From contig VFKA01000012.1 of NCBI GenBank assembly GCA_009885795.1, positions 59,567-123,566 of the forward strand: a DNA stretch of 64,000 bases, written 5' to 3'. This document shows positions 34,618 to 43,857 of the stretch, in pieces. This DNA comes from Rhodospirillales bacterium. Lineage in GTDB: Bacteria; Pseudomonadota; Alphaproteobacteria; Dongiales; Dongiaceae. The translations under genes were made by a program, and so were the position numbers. Position 1 is the first letter of the stretch; the number at the start of each line of letters is the position of its first letter. The notes under the pieces are model-generated. The model was given only the letters and a program-made list of their open reading frames with translations. It was not told where the DNA came from and searched no databases.

Positions 34618-35811
34618 ATGAAGTTTGGGTATTTCTGTAATCCGACGAACCCCGGGCACAAGCGCGACTACATGGCCGTGATGAACGAGGCGCGCGAGAT
34701 CGCGACATTCTGCGACCAGAACGATTTTCACAGCTTCTGGCTCGCCGAGCATCATTTCAGCATCTGGGGTCGCGAAATTCTGCCCAATCCCATCATCATG
34801 GGCGCCGACATCGCGGCCCGCACCAAACGGCTGCGAATCGGGCTGGCGGCGGCGATCATCACGTTCTGGCATCCGCTGCGCCTGGCGGAGGATCTGGCGC
34901 TCCTCGATCAGCTCTGCGACGGCCGCCTGGAACTCGGCCTGGGGCGCGGCAATTACGGCCTCGAGGGCTACAACCTCAACGCCATCGCCGACCCGCGCAA
35001 TCCGGAGCAGAATTTCAAGGTCTTCGACGAGACGCTCAAGATACTGAAGAAGGCATTTACCGAACCCCTGTTCTCCTTCAAGGGCGAATTCTACACCGTG
35101 CCCAATCCGGGGTTCCGCTGGGACCGCGCGCACCCGGTCGACGACTCCAAGTACATCGACGCGGAAACCAAGGAGCTCACGAAGATTTCGGTGTTCCCGC
35201 AGCCGCGCCAGAAGCCGCATCCGCCGCTGTGGCAAGTGGTCGATTCTCCATTGGCCGTCGATTATGCGGCGCGAAACGATCTCGGCATCATCATGTGGCG
35301 CCCGCCCGTGGAGACGCTGAAGGAGCGCTTCCAGCTATACCAGCGTGTCACAAAGGAAGCGACCGGCAAGGACATCCCACTCGGCCGGCGCTGCGGCATC
35401 ATGCGCGACTGCTTCGTCGCCAACACCATGGCCGAAGCAAGGACCATGTCGGAAGAATACGTCATGCGCTATCTCAATTGGAGCAATTGGCGCGGCCCCA
35501 AGATCTTCCTTCGCCCCGGCGAGGTTCTCGATCCCGAGAAGGACAAGGCGCTCGTCAAGGAGCTGACTTACGATTTCGTCCATGAGCGGTCGCTGCTGTT
35601 CGGCACGCCCGACTATGTCGCCGAGAAGATCGAGGAACTGCGCGACGAACTGGGGATCGAGGCCGTGCTGATCAACTCCTCCTGGTCGGGCGTGCCCCAT
35701 GAACTCACCATGCGAAGCCTGAAGCTGTTCGCGGACAAGGTGATACCGCGCTTGCGCTCCCAGCCGGCCGGCATCGATCGGGCCGCCTCGGCCAGCGCTC
35801 AGGTTGCTTGA
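34618..35811 (+). CDS. LLM class flavin-dependent monooxygenase
   Basis: 397 residues of the bacterial luciferase fold, MKFGYFCNPTNPGHKRDYMAVMNEAREIATFCDQNDFHSFWLAEHHF at the start, then GLAAAIITFWHPLRLAEDLALLDQLCDGRLELGLGRGNY (about 85-125). These enzymes use reduced FMN from a partner reductase to oxidise or cleave organic substrates, including heterocycles. Strong ribosome-binding site (GGGGAGGGAG). First gene of a run with aldehyde dehydrogenase, decarboxylase-like and amidohydrolase genes, behind a probable GntR operator. No flavin reductase gene is in the window. Confidence 0.9.
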   Translation: MKFGYFCNPTNPGHKRDYMAVMNEAREIATFCDQNDFHSFWLAEHHFSIWGREILPNPIIMGADIAARTKRLRIGLAAAIITFWHPLRLAEDLALLDQLCDGRLELGLGRGNYGLEGYNLNAIADPRNPEQNFKVFDETLKILKKAFTEPLFSFKGEFYTVPNPGFRWDRAHPVDDSKYIDAETKELTKISVFPQPRQKPHPPLWQVVDSPLAVDYAARNDLGIIMWRPPVETLKERFQLYQRVTKEATGKDIPLGRRCGIMRDCFVANTMAEARTMSEEYVMRYLNWSNWRGPKIFLRPGEVLDPEKDKALVKELTYDFVHERSLLFGTPDYVAEKIEELRDELGIEAVLINSSWSGVPHELTMRSLKLFADKVIPRLRSQPAGIDRAASASAQVA

Positions 35812-35845
35812 GCCTTCGCGCCGCCTCGCCTAGCTTGGGGACGGC

Positions 35846-37330
35846 ATGAGCGCACCCAAGGCCTATCGCATGCTGATCGACGGCGCCTTCGTGGACGCCG
35901 CCGACGGGGCACGCCTGGACAGCGTCAACCCGGCGACAGGCGAGGTCTGGGCGACGTTCCCGGCGGCGGGCGCCGAGGACGTCGACCGGGCGGTCAAGGC
36001 GGCGCGCCGGGCCATGACCGAGGGTCCATGGTCGACGATGACCCCCTCTCAGCGCGGGAAGGCGCTGCGGCGCCTTGCCGACCTCATGTCGGCGCATGCC
36101 GATCGTATCGCCGAAGCCGAAACGATCGACACGGGGAAGCTGTTGCGCGAGACGCGCGGCCAGAATCGCTACGCGCCCGAGTACTATCACTACTTCGCCG
36201 GCCTCGCGGACAAGATCGAGGGCGCGACGCTGCCCATCGACAAGCCCGACATGCTGGCCTTCACGATCCGCGAGCCCATCGGCGTGGTGGCCGCCGTCAT
36301 CCCGTGGAACTCGCAGATGTTCCTCGCGGCCGTCAAGGTCGGGCCGGCGCTGGCGGCGGGTAACGCGGTCGTCATCAAGGCCTCCGAGGACGGCCCGGCG
36401 GCGCTTTTGGAATTCGCGCAGCTCACCGTCGAGGCGGGATTTCCGCCCGGCGTGGTCAACGTGGTGACGGGCCTGGGCGAGCCCTGCGGCCGCGTGCTCA
36501 CCAGCCATCCCCTGGTGGCGCGCGTCGCCTTCACCGGCGGCCCGGAAACGGCGCGACACGTCGTGCGCAACACGGCGGAAAATTTCGCCGTGCTCACCCT
36601 GGAACTCGGCGGGAAGTCGCCGTTCGTCTGCTTCGCCGATGCCGATCTCGACAGCGCCACGAACGCGATCGTCGCCGGGATATTCGCGGCCAGCGGGCAG
36701 AGCTGCGTGGCCGGCTCGCGGCTGCTGGTCGAGCGCCCGATCCACGACACGCTGGTCAAGCGATTGGCCGAACGCGCCGCGCTGATCAAGATCGGCGATC
36801 CGTTGGCCGACGACACGGAGATGGGTCCTCTCGCCACCAAGGCTCAATTCGAGCGCATCGGCGAGGTCGTGGCGGCCACGCTGGCCGCCGGCGGAAGGCT
36901 TGTCTGCGGCGGAAAGCGCCCCGCTCATCTCAATCGCGGTTGGTATTATTCTCCCACCATCATCGATTGCGCGAACGCCCGGGTGCCTTCCGTCGAACGC
37001 GAGCTGTTCGGTCCGGTGCTCTCGGTTCTTTCCTTTTCGGGCGAGGATGAAGCCGCGCGGCTTGCCAACGACACGAGTTACGGCCTCGCGGCGGGAGTCT
37101 TCAGCCGCGACGGGGCCAAGGCGATGCGCACGGTTCGCCGGCTGCATAGCGGCATCGTGTGGGTGAATACCTATCGGGTGGGATCGCCGATCGCGCCTTT
37201 CGGCGGCTTCGGCCTGAGTGGCTACGGCCGCGAGGGCGGAACCGACGCGGTGCTCGACTACACAAGGACCAAGACGGTGTGGCTCAACCTGTCCGATCGT
37301 CCGATGGCCGATCCCTTCGTGATGCGTTGA
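35846..37330 (+). CDS. NAD(P)-dependent aldehyde dehydrogenase (1)
   Basis: 494 residues, typical ALDH length. Key elements: PWNSQMFLAAVKVGPALAAGN (about 154), Glu in LELGGKSPF (about 254), and nucleophile Cys in ASGQSCVAGSRLLVE (about 288), then PFGGFGLSGYGREGG near the end. It would oxidise an aldehyde made by the pathway to its acid. It lies 34 bases after the LLM gene and 13 before the decarboxylase-like gene. Confidence 0.94.
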   Translation: MSAPKAYRMLIDGAFVDAADGARLDSVNPATGEVWATFPAAGAEDVDRAVKAARRAMTEGPWSTMTPSQRGKALRRLADLMSAHADRIAEAETIDTGKLLRETRGQNRYAPEYYHYFAGLADKIEGATLPIDKPDMLAFTIREPIGVVAAVIPWNSQMFLAAVKVGPALAAGNAVVIKASEDGPAALLEFAQLTVEAGFPPGVVNVVTGLGEPCGRVLTSHPLVARVAFTGGPETARHVVRNTAENFAVLTLELGGKSPFVCFADADLDSATNAIVAGIFAASGQSCVAGSRLLVERPIHDTLVKRLAERAALIKIGDPLADDTEMGPLATKAQFERIGEVVAATLAAGGRLVCGGKRPAHLNRGWYYSPTIIDCANARVPSVERELFGPVLSVLSFSGEDEAARLANDTSYGLAAGVFSRDGAKAMRTVRRLHSGIVWVNTYRVGSPIAPFGGFGLSGYGREGGTDAVLDYTRTKTVWLNLSDRPMADPFVMR

Positions 37331-37343
37331 CGTATAAGGAGAG

Positions 37344-37751
37344 ATGGACGTGACAAGCGAGGACTTCGAAAAAGGCCTCAAGATTCGCAAGGAAGTCCTG
37401 GGCGAGGCCTATGTCGAGCGCGCGCTTGCCAACGTCGACGACTTCAATCGCGAATTCCAGACACTGATCACCGAATATTGCTGGGGCCGTTCTTGGGGCG
37501 GCAAGGCGCTGACCCGGCGCCAGCGAAGCTTGAACAACCTTTGCATGCTGGCGGCGCTCAACCGGGCGCATGAGTTCGAACTGCATTTCCGTGGCGCGCT
37601 GCGCAATGGCTGCACGCTCGACGAGTTGCGCGAGACCCTCATCCAGATCACGATCTATTGCGGCGTGCCGGCCGGCGTCGAGGCCTTCCGCATCGCCCGC
37701 AAGGTCCTGCAGGAAGAAGGCCGGATGCCGGCGGCCTCAAGCCCGGCCTAG
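37344..37751 (+). CDS. carboxymuconolactone decarboxylase family protein (PcaC-like)
   Basis: 135 residues with the family core LTRRQRSLNNLCMLAALNRAHEFELHFRGALRNGCTLDELRETLIQITIYCGVPAGVEAFR, which matches gamma-carboxymuconolactone decarboxylase rather than the AhpD peroxidase branch (no CxxC). It would act on a ring-cleavage lactone or similar acid. Its neighbours, an aldehyde dehydrogenase and an amidohydrolase, point to the degradation of an aromatic-derived compound. Substrate unknown. Confidence 0.88.
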   Translation: MDVTSEDFEKGLKIRKEVLGEAYVERALANVDDFNREFQTLITEYCWGRSWGGKALTRRQRSLNNLCMLAALNRAHEFELHFRGALRNGCTLDELRETLIQITIYCGVPAGVEAFRIARKVLQEEGRMPAASSPA

Positions 37752-37778
37752 TGCATTCGTCATGATCGGAGGATCGGC

Positions 37779-38648
37779 GTGAGCGACCGAACGGCCCCCA
37801 GGCGCGAGCTTATCGATTGGCACACGAATGTGTGGTTGCCCGAGCATTTGGGCGAGGCGCAACGCTCGGAAATGTCGAGCAAGACCGGGCGCAGCGTCGA
37901 TGCAAGCCCCGAGGCCCATCGCCGGCTCGTCGCCGGCGTGGCCGAGAAATTCATCTGCATCGCCATGAAATGGAACCGGCTTGGCATCCACGTCCCGAAC
38001 GAGTTCGTCGCCGAGTACATGGCCGAGCACAAGGGCCGCGCCGTCGGATTCGCCGGCATCGATCCCCATGACGACGACGCGCCCAAGCAGTTCGAGCATG
38101 CCGTCGCCAGGCTCGGCTTCCGCGGCCTCAAGTTTTCGCCGGTCTATGCGGGCTTCCACCCCTGGGACGAGATAGCCTGGCGCCTCTACGAGATGGCCAA
38201 CGAATTCAAGACGCCGATCCTCTGGCACCAGGCCGCGGCCTACGCCAAGGAATCGACGCTCGAAAACGGCAATCCGATCCTGCTCGACAAGATCGCGCGC
38301 GCCTTTCCGGAGTTGCGCATGATCATCGCCCATGTCGGCCAGCCCTGGATCGGCGAGACGGTCCTGCTCTTGCGCAAGCACCGGCAGCTCTTCACCGACT
38401 TGTCGGCGCGCTACTACCGCCGCTGGCAGTGCTACAACGCGCTGATGCTGGCCATCGATTACGATGTCACCGGGCAAGTCCTGTTCGGCTCCGACTTCCC
38501 GATCCAGGACACTCAGGCGGCCGTTGACTCCTTCCGCGCCATCAACGATTGGGGCGAAGGCGTCAGCATGCCGCGCATCCCCGACGCGCTCATCGACGAC
38601 ATCCTCTACAACCGGCCGCTCGGCCTCTTGTGGCCCGACCTCGCCTGA
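37779..38648 (+). CDS. amidohydrolase-2 family protein (ACMSD-like fold)
   Basis: 289 residues of the TIM-barrel amidohydrolase-2 family, whose members decarboxylate or hydrate aromatic acids with one divalent metal. The usual first motif H-x-H reads H-T-N (IDWHTNVWLPEHLG, residues 8-21). Other ligands are present: His in LWHQAA (about 150), His in IAHVGQPW (about 186), Asp in LFGSDFPIQD (about 235). The Asn for His change is odd and may alter metal binding. Last gene of the LLM-ALDH-PcaC-like run. Confidence 0.88.
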   Translation: MSDRTAPRRELIDWHTNVWLPEHLGEAQRSEMSSKTGRSVDASPEAHRRLVAGVAEKFICIAMKWNRLGIHVPNEFVAEYMAEHKGRAVGFAGIDPHDDDAPKQFEHAVARLGFRGLKFSPVYAGFHPWDEIAWRLYEMANEFKTPILWHQAAAYAKESTLENGNPILLDKIARAFPELRMIIAHVGQPWIGETVLLLRKHRQLFTDLSARYYRRWQCYNALMLAIDYDVTGQVLFGSDFPIQDTQAAVDSFRAINDWGEGVSMPRIPDALIDDILYNRPLGLLWPDLA

Positions 38649-38661
38649 GCGTCCATGGCCG

Positions 38662-39078
38662 TCAGGCCGCGCCGGCCTCGTTCGCCAGCAGCGCTTTTTC
38701 CATCGACGCGGAGTCGGTATAGGCGCGCACTTCGACAATCTTCCCGCCGTCGAACCGGCAGATCCAGCAATAGGTGTTCTCGATCGGCATGCCATTCAGG
38801 GCCTTCGAGATCGAATGCATTTCGACGATGCCGTGATCGCCGGCGACCAGTACGTTGCGCACGGTAATCTTCAGCGGCACGTTCGGGTCGCGGATCTTGT
38901 TGATCCGGCCATGCGCCTTGGTGAGAAATTCCTGCTTGCCCTTGTAGGTCGCGGCGAGCGTGTGTTTGCCCATGATCGTCACCTGAACATCGTCCGCCAA
39001 GGCGGCGAAGAACGCTTCGCGGCTCCCGGTCTCGAGATTGCGGAACAGGGTTTCGACATGAGCCTTGGTTAAAGTCAT
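38662..39078 (-). CDS. NTF2-like (SnoaL/ketosteroid isomerase fold) protein
   Basis: 138 residues with the cone-shaped NTF2 pattern: an N-terminal helix (VETLFRNLETGSREAFFAALADDVQVTIMG), then strands KITVRNVLVAGDHGIVEMHSI and CWICRFDGGKIVEVRAYTDSA. Such proteins are small isomerases, hydrolases or ring-hydroxylase beta-like subunits; no specific activity can be set. It starts four bases within the EamA gene stop (39075-39078) and converges on the amidohydrolase gene. Confidence 0.82.
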   Translation of the reverse strand: MTLTKAHVETLFRNLETGSREAFFAALADDVQVTIMGKHTLAATYKGKQEFLTKAHGRINKIRDPNVPLKITVRNVLVAGDHGIVEMHSISKALNGMPIENTYCWICRFDGGKIVEVRAYTDSASMEKALLANEAGAA

Positions 39079-40049
39079 AGAGGCTTCCCTTCTATAGGTT
39101 GGACGGTTCGTCGATCGCTTGCCGAGGTCTTGCCGAAGAGCACGCAGGCGATGCCCGCGAGGACGAGCGCAAGGGCGGCGATTTCAGGCCAGCCCACGGG
39201 CTCGCGCAGATAGAGGGCACTGCTGATGACGCCGACGATGGGCACGCCGAACATGGCGGCCGACCCGACTGAAGCGGAGTAGAGGGTCATGATCTTGAAC
39301 CAGCACCAATGCCCGAAGATGGTGGCAATGGCGATGGTATAGACCAGCCCGGCGATGGCCTCCAAGCTCACCGTCGATCCGGTCGGGCCGGCCTGCAGCA
39401 CGATTGCGCCGATGTAAAGCGGGATGCCGCCCAGCAGCACCGACCAGCCCGTAAGTACCGTCAATGGCGTGCGCCAGGAATAGTAGCGCATGGCGACGCT
39501 GCCGGCGGAGGTCAGGATCGCGGCCGCCAGCATCAAGAGGGATCCCAACGGCGCAAAGCCGAGTTGTACGATATCGGGCCCGAACAGCACGCCGAGTCCG
39601 ATGAACCCAAGCAAGAACCCAGCGATCCGCCGGCCGGTCAGCGCCTCCCCCATGATCCAATAGCCAAGGATGGCCACCCAAAGCGGTATCGTGTTGCCGA
39701 TGATCGAGGCGCGGCCGGCGGCCATGAGCGAGATGCCATAGGCCGTCGTCACATGCCATCCGGTGACGTAAAGGACCGTGACGATGGCGAGCGGCTTGAA
39801 CTCCCGCGCCGGGACACGAAGCGAGAATCCGAGCACCCGGGCCAAGACCAACAACCCGATGCCGCCAACCGCCAGCGCGATGCCGCGCTGCATGAGCGGC
39901 TCCATCTCGTTCAGGGCCACCTTGGTCGCGGGCCAGTTCATGCCCCAGCCCAGTATCAGCGCCGCCATGAGAACGAGGCCCAGCAGACGCGGCGGGCCGG
40001 ACGCGCTCTTCGCGGCAGGTCCGTCCGTTGGGACGATCGGCTCGCTCAT
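39075..40049 (-). CDS. DMT superfamily (EamA) transporter
   Basis: 324 residues, ten helices in two EamA repeats (about 20-160 and 170-305). N-terminus is polar (SEPIVPTDGPAAKSASGPPRLLG) before LVLMAALILGWGMNWPATKVALNEMEP, the typical opening of this family. It probably exports or imports a small metabolite tied to the catabolic genes, translated with the NTF2-like gene that overlaps its end. Divergent from the alpha/beta hydrolase gene at 40154. Confidence 0.9.
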   Translation of the reverse strand: MSEPIVPTDGPAAKSASGPPRLLGLVLMAALILGWGMNWPATKVALNEMEPLMQRGIALAVGGIGLLVLARVLGFSLRVPAREFKPLAIVTVLYVTGWHVTTAYGISLMAAGRASIIGNTIPLWVAILGYWIMGEALTGRRIAGFLLGFIGLGVLFGPDIVQLGFAPLGSLLMLAAAILTSAGSVAMRYYSWRTPLTVLTGWSVLLGGIPLYIGAIVLQAGPTGSTVSLEAIAGLVYTIAIATIFGHWCWFKIMTLYSASVGSAAMFGVPIVGVISSALYLREPVGWPEIAALALVLAGIACVLFGKTSASDRRTVQPIEGKPL

Positions 40050-40153
40050 GCTCCAGCCTGCCTGACGCCAGGCCGGTTCGGCGATGATGGCGCTTCTTGG
40101 TTCGACTCCATCCGACTATAATTGCCGCTTCCTATCGCAGGCGGGGGCGCAAC

Positions 40154-41011
40154 ATGAAGGGCCGGTATATCGACGTTGACGGCGTGAAGACCTATTACCT
40201 CGACGAGGGCGAGGGCCCGGCGATCGTCCTGCTGCATGGGGCCTCGGTCGCCGTCGATGCCTATGGCACTTGGTTCCGCACGATGCCGGCGCTGCGGCAA
40301 AACTTCCGCGTCATCGCGCTCGACCAAATAGGTTTCGGGCGCACCGACATGCCGAAGGACGGCCGTTACGTGAACCGGCTTCATCGGTGCGATCACGCCC
40401 TTGCCTTCCTCGACCGGCTGGGCATCGCCAAGGCGATCTTCGTCGGCCATTCGGAAGGAGGCTTTGTCGGTGCCCGCCTTGCCATCCTGCGGCCGAACCT
40501 GGCGGCGAAGCTCGTCATCGTGACCAGCGGCGCCACCTCGCCGCGGCTCGGAGGCGATCTCGACCGCGAATGGGTGGCCGCGAGCAAGGCGGCCTACGAC
40601 TATGGCGGCGGGGTCGATACCGAGGACGGGTTCATCCGCACCAACAGCCGCCTCGGCAAGGCGAACGATCCGGAGTTCGAGGCCATCATCCGCGACAATT
40701 ATCGGCGCGCGACCGCCGCCGGACAGGTCGAGATGTTTCGCCATCTGCCCGAGGCCGAGTCCGATCCGATCAAGTACGTGGCCCTCCAGGAGACCTACAT
40801 CCATCCTTTTCTTCCGCAATTTACCGTCCCGACCCTGCTGATCTGGGCGGCCGAGGACGGCACCGTGCCCGTCGAGCGCGGCCTGAAACTCATGCGCCTG
40901 TTCCCCAAGGCCGACATGCATGTGTTCGCCGGCGCCGCTCACATGGTGATGCTCGACCGGACGGACGATTTCAACCGATTGCTCATGAATTGGTGCTCCG
41001 CCGCCGCCTAG
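40154..41011 (+). CDS. alpha/beta hydrolase (1)
   Basis: 285 residues. The oxyanion region IVLLHGASVAVDAYGTW follows the strand VKTYYLDEGEGPAI. Nucleophile elbow VGHSEGGFVG (Ser about 112) and His in AGAAHMVMLDRTD (about 268) complete the triad with an Asp before (AAEDGTVPVE). Resembles meta-cleavage-product or lactone hydrolases by shape only. ATG 40154 is used; earlier codons lack a ribosome-binding site. Converges on the next hydrolase with a four-base overlap of stops. Confidence 0.87.
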   Translation: MKGRYIDVDGVKTYYLDEGEGPAIVLLHGASVAVDAYGTWFRTMPALRQNFRVIALDQIGFGRTDMPKDGRYVNRLHRCDHALAFLDRLGIAKAIFVGHSEGGFVGARLAILRPNLAAKLVIVTSGATSPRLGGDLDREWVAASKAAYDYGGGVDTEDGFIRTNSRLGKANDPEFEAIIRDNYRRATAAGQVEMFRHLPEAESDPIKYVALQETYIHPFLPQFTVPTLLIWAAEDGTVPVERGLKLMRLFPKADMHVFAGAAHMVMLDRTDDFNRLLMNWCSAAA

Positions 41012-41811
41012 ATGCCGCGCCGGTCGAGGAATCCCGTGATGGAAGCCGACAGGGAATCCGGCGCCTCGATCGGCAACATGTGGGGTACGCCCGGCAGGAT
41101 CGCGACCTCCGACCCCTTGATGCGGCGCGCCATCTCCCCGGCCATCCGCGGCGTCTGGCCCTGGTCGCGGTCGCCCGTCAGGATGAGCGTCGGCGCCGCT
41201 ATGCCTGCGAGGCGATCGAGGAGCTGCCGGTCGGTGTCGGCATAGAGCCTGTAGACCAAGGCGTAGTTGCGTGGGTCGTTCGCCAGGGTGCGGCCGCGCC
41301 AGTCGTCGATGACATCGGGATGGCGCGCGGCGAACTCGGGCGAGAACCAGCGTTGCAGGGCGCCGTCCACGACCGCGGCGGGGCCACCCGCCGACACCTG
41401 CTCGACCCGGCGTTCGATGGATTCCTGTTCCTCCGCGGTCCGATTGCAGACGGAACTTACGATCACCAGCGCCTTCGTGCGCGTCGGATACTCGATGGCG
41501 ACCGCCTGCGCAATCATCCCACCCAGCGAAAACCCCACGATCACGGCACTATCGATGTCCAGGTGGGTAAGAAGTTCCGCCACCTGCCGGGCGAACTGGG
41601 AGAATTGCCAGGGGGCCGGTGGTGCCGATTGGCGGCTGCGGCCGTGGCCAAGGATGTCGGGGCGGATCAGTCGGAACCGGTCCGATAGCTTGGCCGCCAA
41701 CGGGTCCCAAACGGTGCGATCGCCGCCCATGCCATGGATCATGACCATGGGCGGGCCCCGGCCATTGTCCTCATAGTAGGTGATCGAAGAAGGCAGTTGG
41801 ACCGCGGGCAT
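41008..41811 (-). CDS. alpha/beta hydrolase (2), enol-lactonase-like
   Basis: About 267 residues. Motifs: MVMIHGMGGDRTVWDPLAAKLS, nucleophile elbow VGFSLGGMIAQAVA (Ser about 96), Asp in ILTGDRDQGQTP, and His in GVPHMLPIEAPD. The composition and GFSLGG elbow resemble 3-oxoadipate enol-lactonase (PcaD), which would fit the PcaC-like gene nearby. ATG 41811 is preferred to the start at 41847. A TTGTCGACAA palindrome lies about 50 bases upstream. Confidence 0.87.
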   Translation of the reverse strand: MPAVQLPSSITYYEDNGRGPPMVMIHGMGGDRTVWDPLAAKLSDRFRLIRPDILGHGRSRQSAPPAPWQFSQFARQVAELLTHLDIDSAVIVGFSLGGMIAQAVAIEYPTRTKALVIVSSVCNRTAEEQESIERRVEQVSAGGPAAVVDGALQRWFSPEFAARHPDVIDDWRGRTLANDPRNYALVYRLYADTDRQLLDRLAGIAAPTLILTGDRDQGQTPRMAGEMARRIKGSEVAILPGVPHMLPIEAPDSLSASITGFLDRRGI

Positions 41812-41858
41812 AAAGGCTATGGCGCCGTCGTTGGATTGACATGGCAAAAAGCCGGTTT

Positions 41859-41876
41859 ACGTTTGTCGACAATCGT
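41859..41876. promoter_or_regulatory. operator candidate ACGTTTGTCGACAATCGT
   Basis: An 18-bp palindrome with one mismatched pair, centred on TTGTCGACAA. It is nearly the same as the perfect CGATTGTCGACAATCG at 51350, upstream of the second GntR gene. It lies in the divergent region between hydrolase 2 and the ABC transporter genes. Confidence 0.55.
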
Positions 41877-41982
41877 TTCGCACGCCTGCGAGGCAACAGC
41901 GATGCTGCCGGGGGTGCGCAAGGCTCGACGGTAGCGGGTGATGCCATAATCGTGTTCTTGCACTCGATTTTTCGGTCGCGGG

Positions 41983-42003
41983 ATTGTATGACGGTGATAT
42001 AAT
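41983..42003. promoter_or_regulatory. operator candidate ATTGT-N11-ATAAT (copy 2)
   Basis: The same 21-bp layout as 34555-34575, with the first ten bases ATTGTATGAC identical and one arm base changed (ATAAT for ACAAT). It lies 196 bases upstream of the transporter substrate-binding gene and 107 bases from the TTGTCGACAA site. Confidence 0.5.
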
Positions 42004-42198
42004 GCTCCAGGGCGTGACTGGGGGCAATCCCCCGTTCGGTAGGGGCCGCGCACCATGGGATGGCGGCGGATCGAACGGGGTTGGCGGCAAGACCGGCAAC
42101 GACCAAGACGCGAAACGACTGAACCGATAGACACTAACAACGCGGCGGCCGGTGGTGTGAGTAGGTGCCGCCGGCCGCGGCAACAACGGGAGGACGAC

Positions 42199-43857
42199 AT
42201 GGGACAGCGCAGGCACCATTCATACATCAAGAAATTGATCGAACAGTTCACGACCGGGCGCGTCGACCGGCGCGAATTCCTTCGCACGGCGACCTTGCTC
42301 GGCATGTCGGCGGCGGCGGCCTATACGGTCGCGGGCCGCATCGACGGCGAAGCGTTCGTAAAGCCGGCCCGGGCCGACATGCCCAAGGGCGGTTCGCTGC
42401 GCGTCGGCTTACGCGTTTCGGACGTGAGCGCCGCGCACGCGCTCAACTGGTTCATGTTCTCCAATACCACGTTCCCGGTCGTCCAGACCCTCACCCGCAC
42501 CGGCATCGACAACGTCACGCGTCCGCATCTGTGCGAGAGCTGGGAGCCCAGCGAGGATCTGCGGACCTGGACCATCAACTTGCGCAAGGAGGCCAAATGG
42601 ACCAGCGGGCGCGCCTTCACCGCCGATGACGTGATCTGGAACCTGAAGCACTTGCTGGATCCGGCCACGGGCTCGTCCTCCTACGGCTTGATGAAGGCCT
42701 ATCTGCTGAACGAGACGCAGGAAGGCGAGACGGTCAAGGCAGAGTTGTGGGATGCCAACGCGCTGGAGAAGGTCGACGATTTCACTCTGAAGCTCAATCT
42801 CAAGGTGCCGCAGGTGGCGGTGCCGGAGCATCTCTTCCACTACACCAACACCATGCTCGATCCGGCCGAGAACGGCATCTACAAGGTCGGCAGCAACGGT
42901 ACCGGCCCCTACGAGCTGGTCGAGCTCGAGGTGCAGAAGAAAGCCGTGTTCAAGGTGAAGGCCGATTACTGGGGCCGGCCCGGCTATCTCGACACTGTCG
43001 AGTTCATCGATCTTGGCGACGATCCGGCGGCGGCGCTGGGCGCGCTCGCGTCCAAGCAGGTCGACGGGCTCTACCAGATCGAGCAGTTCCAGATCGACGC
43101 GGTCAGCGCGCTGGGCCACGTCCAGATGTTCGATGCCGTGACGGCCGACACGGCGACGCTCGGCCTCAAGGTGTCGCAAGAGCCCTGGAGCAATCCGAAG
43201 GTCCGCCAGGCGTTGAGGATGGCTGTCGACAATGCCAAGGTGACGGCGGCGGCCGTGCGCGGCGCGGGGGTGCCGGCCGAACACCATCATGCCTGCCCCA
43301 TCCACCCGGAATACGCCAAGCTGGCGCCGATGGAGGTCAATCCCGAAAAGGCCAAGCAGCTCCTGGCGGAAGCGGGATATCCGGACGGCATCGACGCCGA
43401 GGTCCATTGCATCGCCGAACCGCAATGGGAATCGGCGGCGGTCCAGGCGATCGTCGACCAGGCCGCGCAAGCCGGCTTCCGCTTCAAGGTGAACGTGACC
43501 CCGAGCGCCCAGTTCTGGGACATCTGGGACAAGGTGCCGGTGTCGCATTCGAGCTGGTCGCACCGCCCGCTCGCCATTCAGCTTTACGCCCTGGTCTATC
43601 GCACGGGCGCGAAGTGGAACCTGTTCGAGTGGAGCAACAAGGAGTTCGACGATTTGCTGGTTCAGGCCGAAGGCCTGGCCGACGTCGAAAAACGCCGCGA
43701 GGTCATGGTGAAGATCGAAACGCTGTTGCAGAACGACGGGCCCATGCTGCAGTCGCTCTGGCGCAAGCTGCAGACGGCCTACGACAAGAAGGTGCAAGGC
43801 TTCGCCATGCACCCGTCTGGCTGCATCTTCATCGAAGATCTGGCTGTCTCGGCCTAG
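42199..43857 (+). CDS. ABC transporter substrate-binding protein, peptide type (SBP_bac_5)
   Basis: 552 residues. Tat-type export signal: VDRREFLRTATLLGMSAAAAYTVAG (residues 24-48). The mature protein has the family-5 lobes: GGSLRVGLRVSDV, LCESWEPSEDLRTWTINLRKEAKWTSGRAFTADDVIWNLKHL, and NPKVRQALRMAVDN. Family members bind peptides, glycosides, opines or other organic solutes in the periplasm. GGGAGGAC precedes ATG 42199 at a good distance. Two permease genes follow; the ligand is unknown but probably the substrate of the surrounding catabolic genes. Confidence 0.93.
   Translation: MGQRRHHSYIKKLIEQFTTGRVDRREFLRTATLLGMSAAAAYTVAGRIDGEAFVKPARADMPKGGSLRVGLRVSDVSAAHALNWFMFSNTTFPVVQTLTRTGIDNVTRPHLCESWEPSEDLRTWTINLRKEAKWTSGRAFTADDVIWNLKHLLDPATGSSSYGLMKAYLLNETQEGETVKAELWDANALEKVDDFTLKLNLKVPQVAVPEHLFHYTNTMLDPAENGIYKVGSNGTGPYELVELEVQKKAVFKVKADYWGRPGYLDTVEFIDLGDDPAAALGALASKQVDGLYQIEQFQIDAVSALGHVQMFDAVTADTATLGLKVSQEPWSNPKVRQALRMAVDNAKVTAAAVRGAGVPAEHHHACPIHPEYAKLAPMEVNPEKAKQLLAEAGYPDGIDAEVHCIAEPQWESAAVQAIVDQAAQAGFRFKVNVTPSAQFWDIWDKVPVSHSSWSHRPLAIQLYALVYRTGAKWNLFEWSNKEFDDLLVQAEGLADVEKRREVMVKIETLLQNDGPMLQSLWRKLQTAYDKKVQGFAMHPSGCIFIEDLAVSA

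Noticed and set aside
35705..37390. 561-residue open frame on the minus strand
   Set aside because: Exact antisense of the aldehyde dehydrogenase gene, which carries all catalytic motifs.
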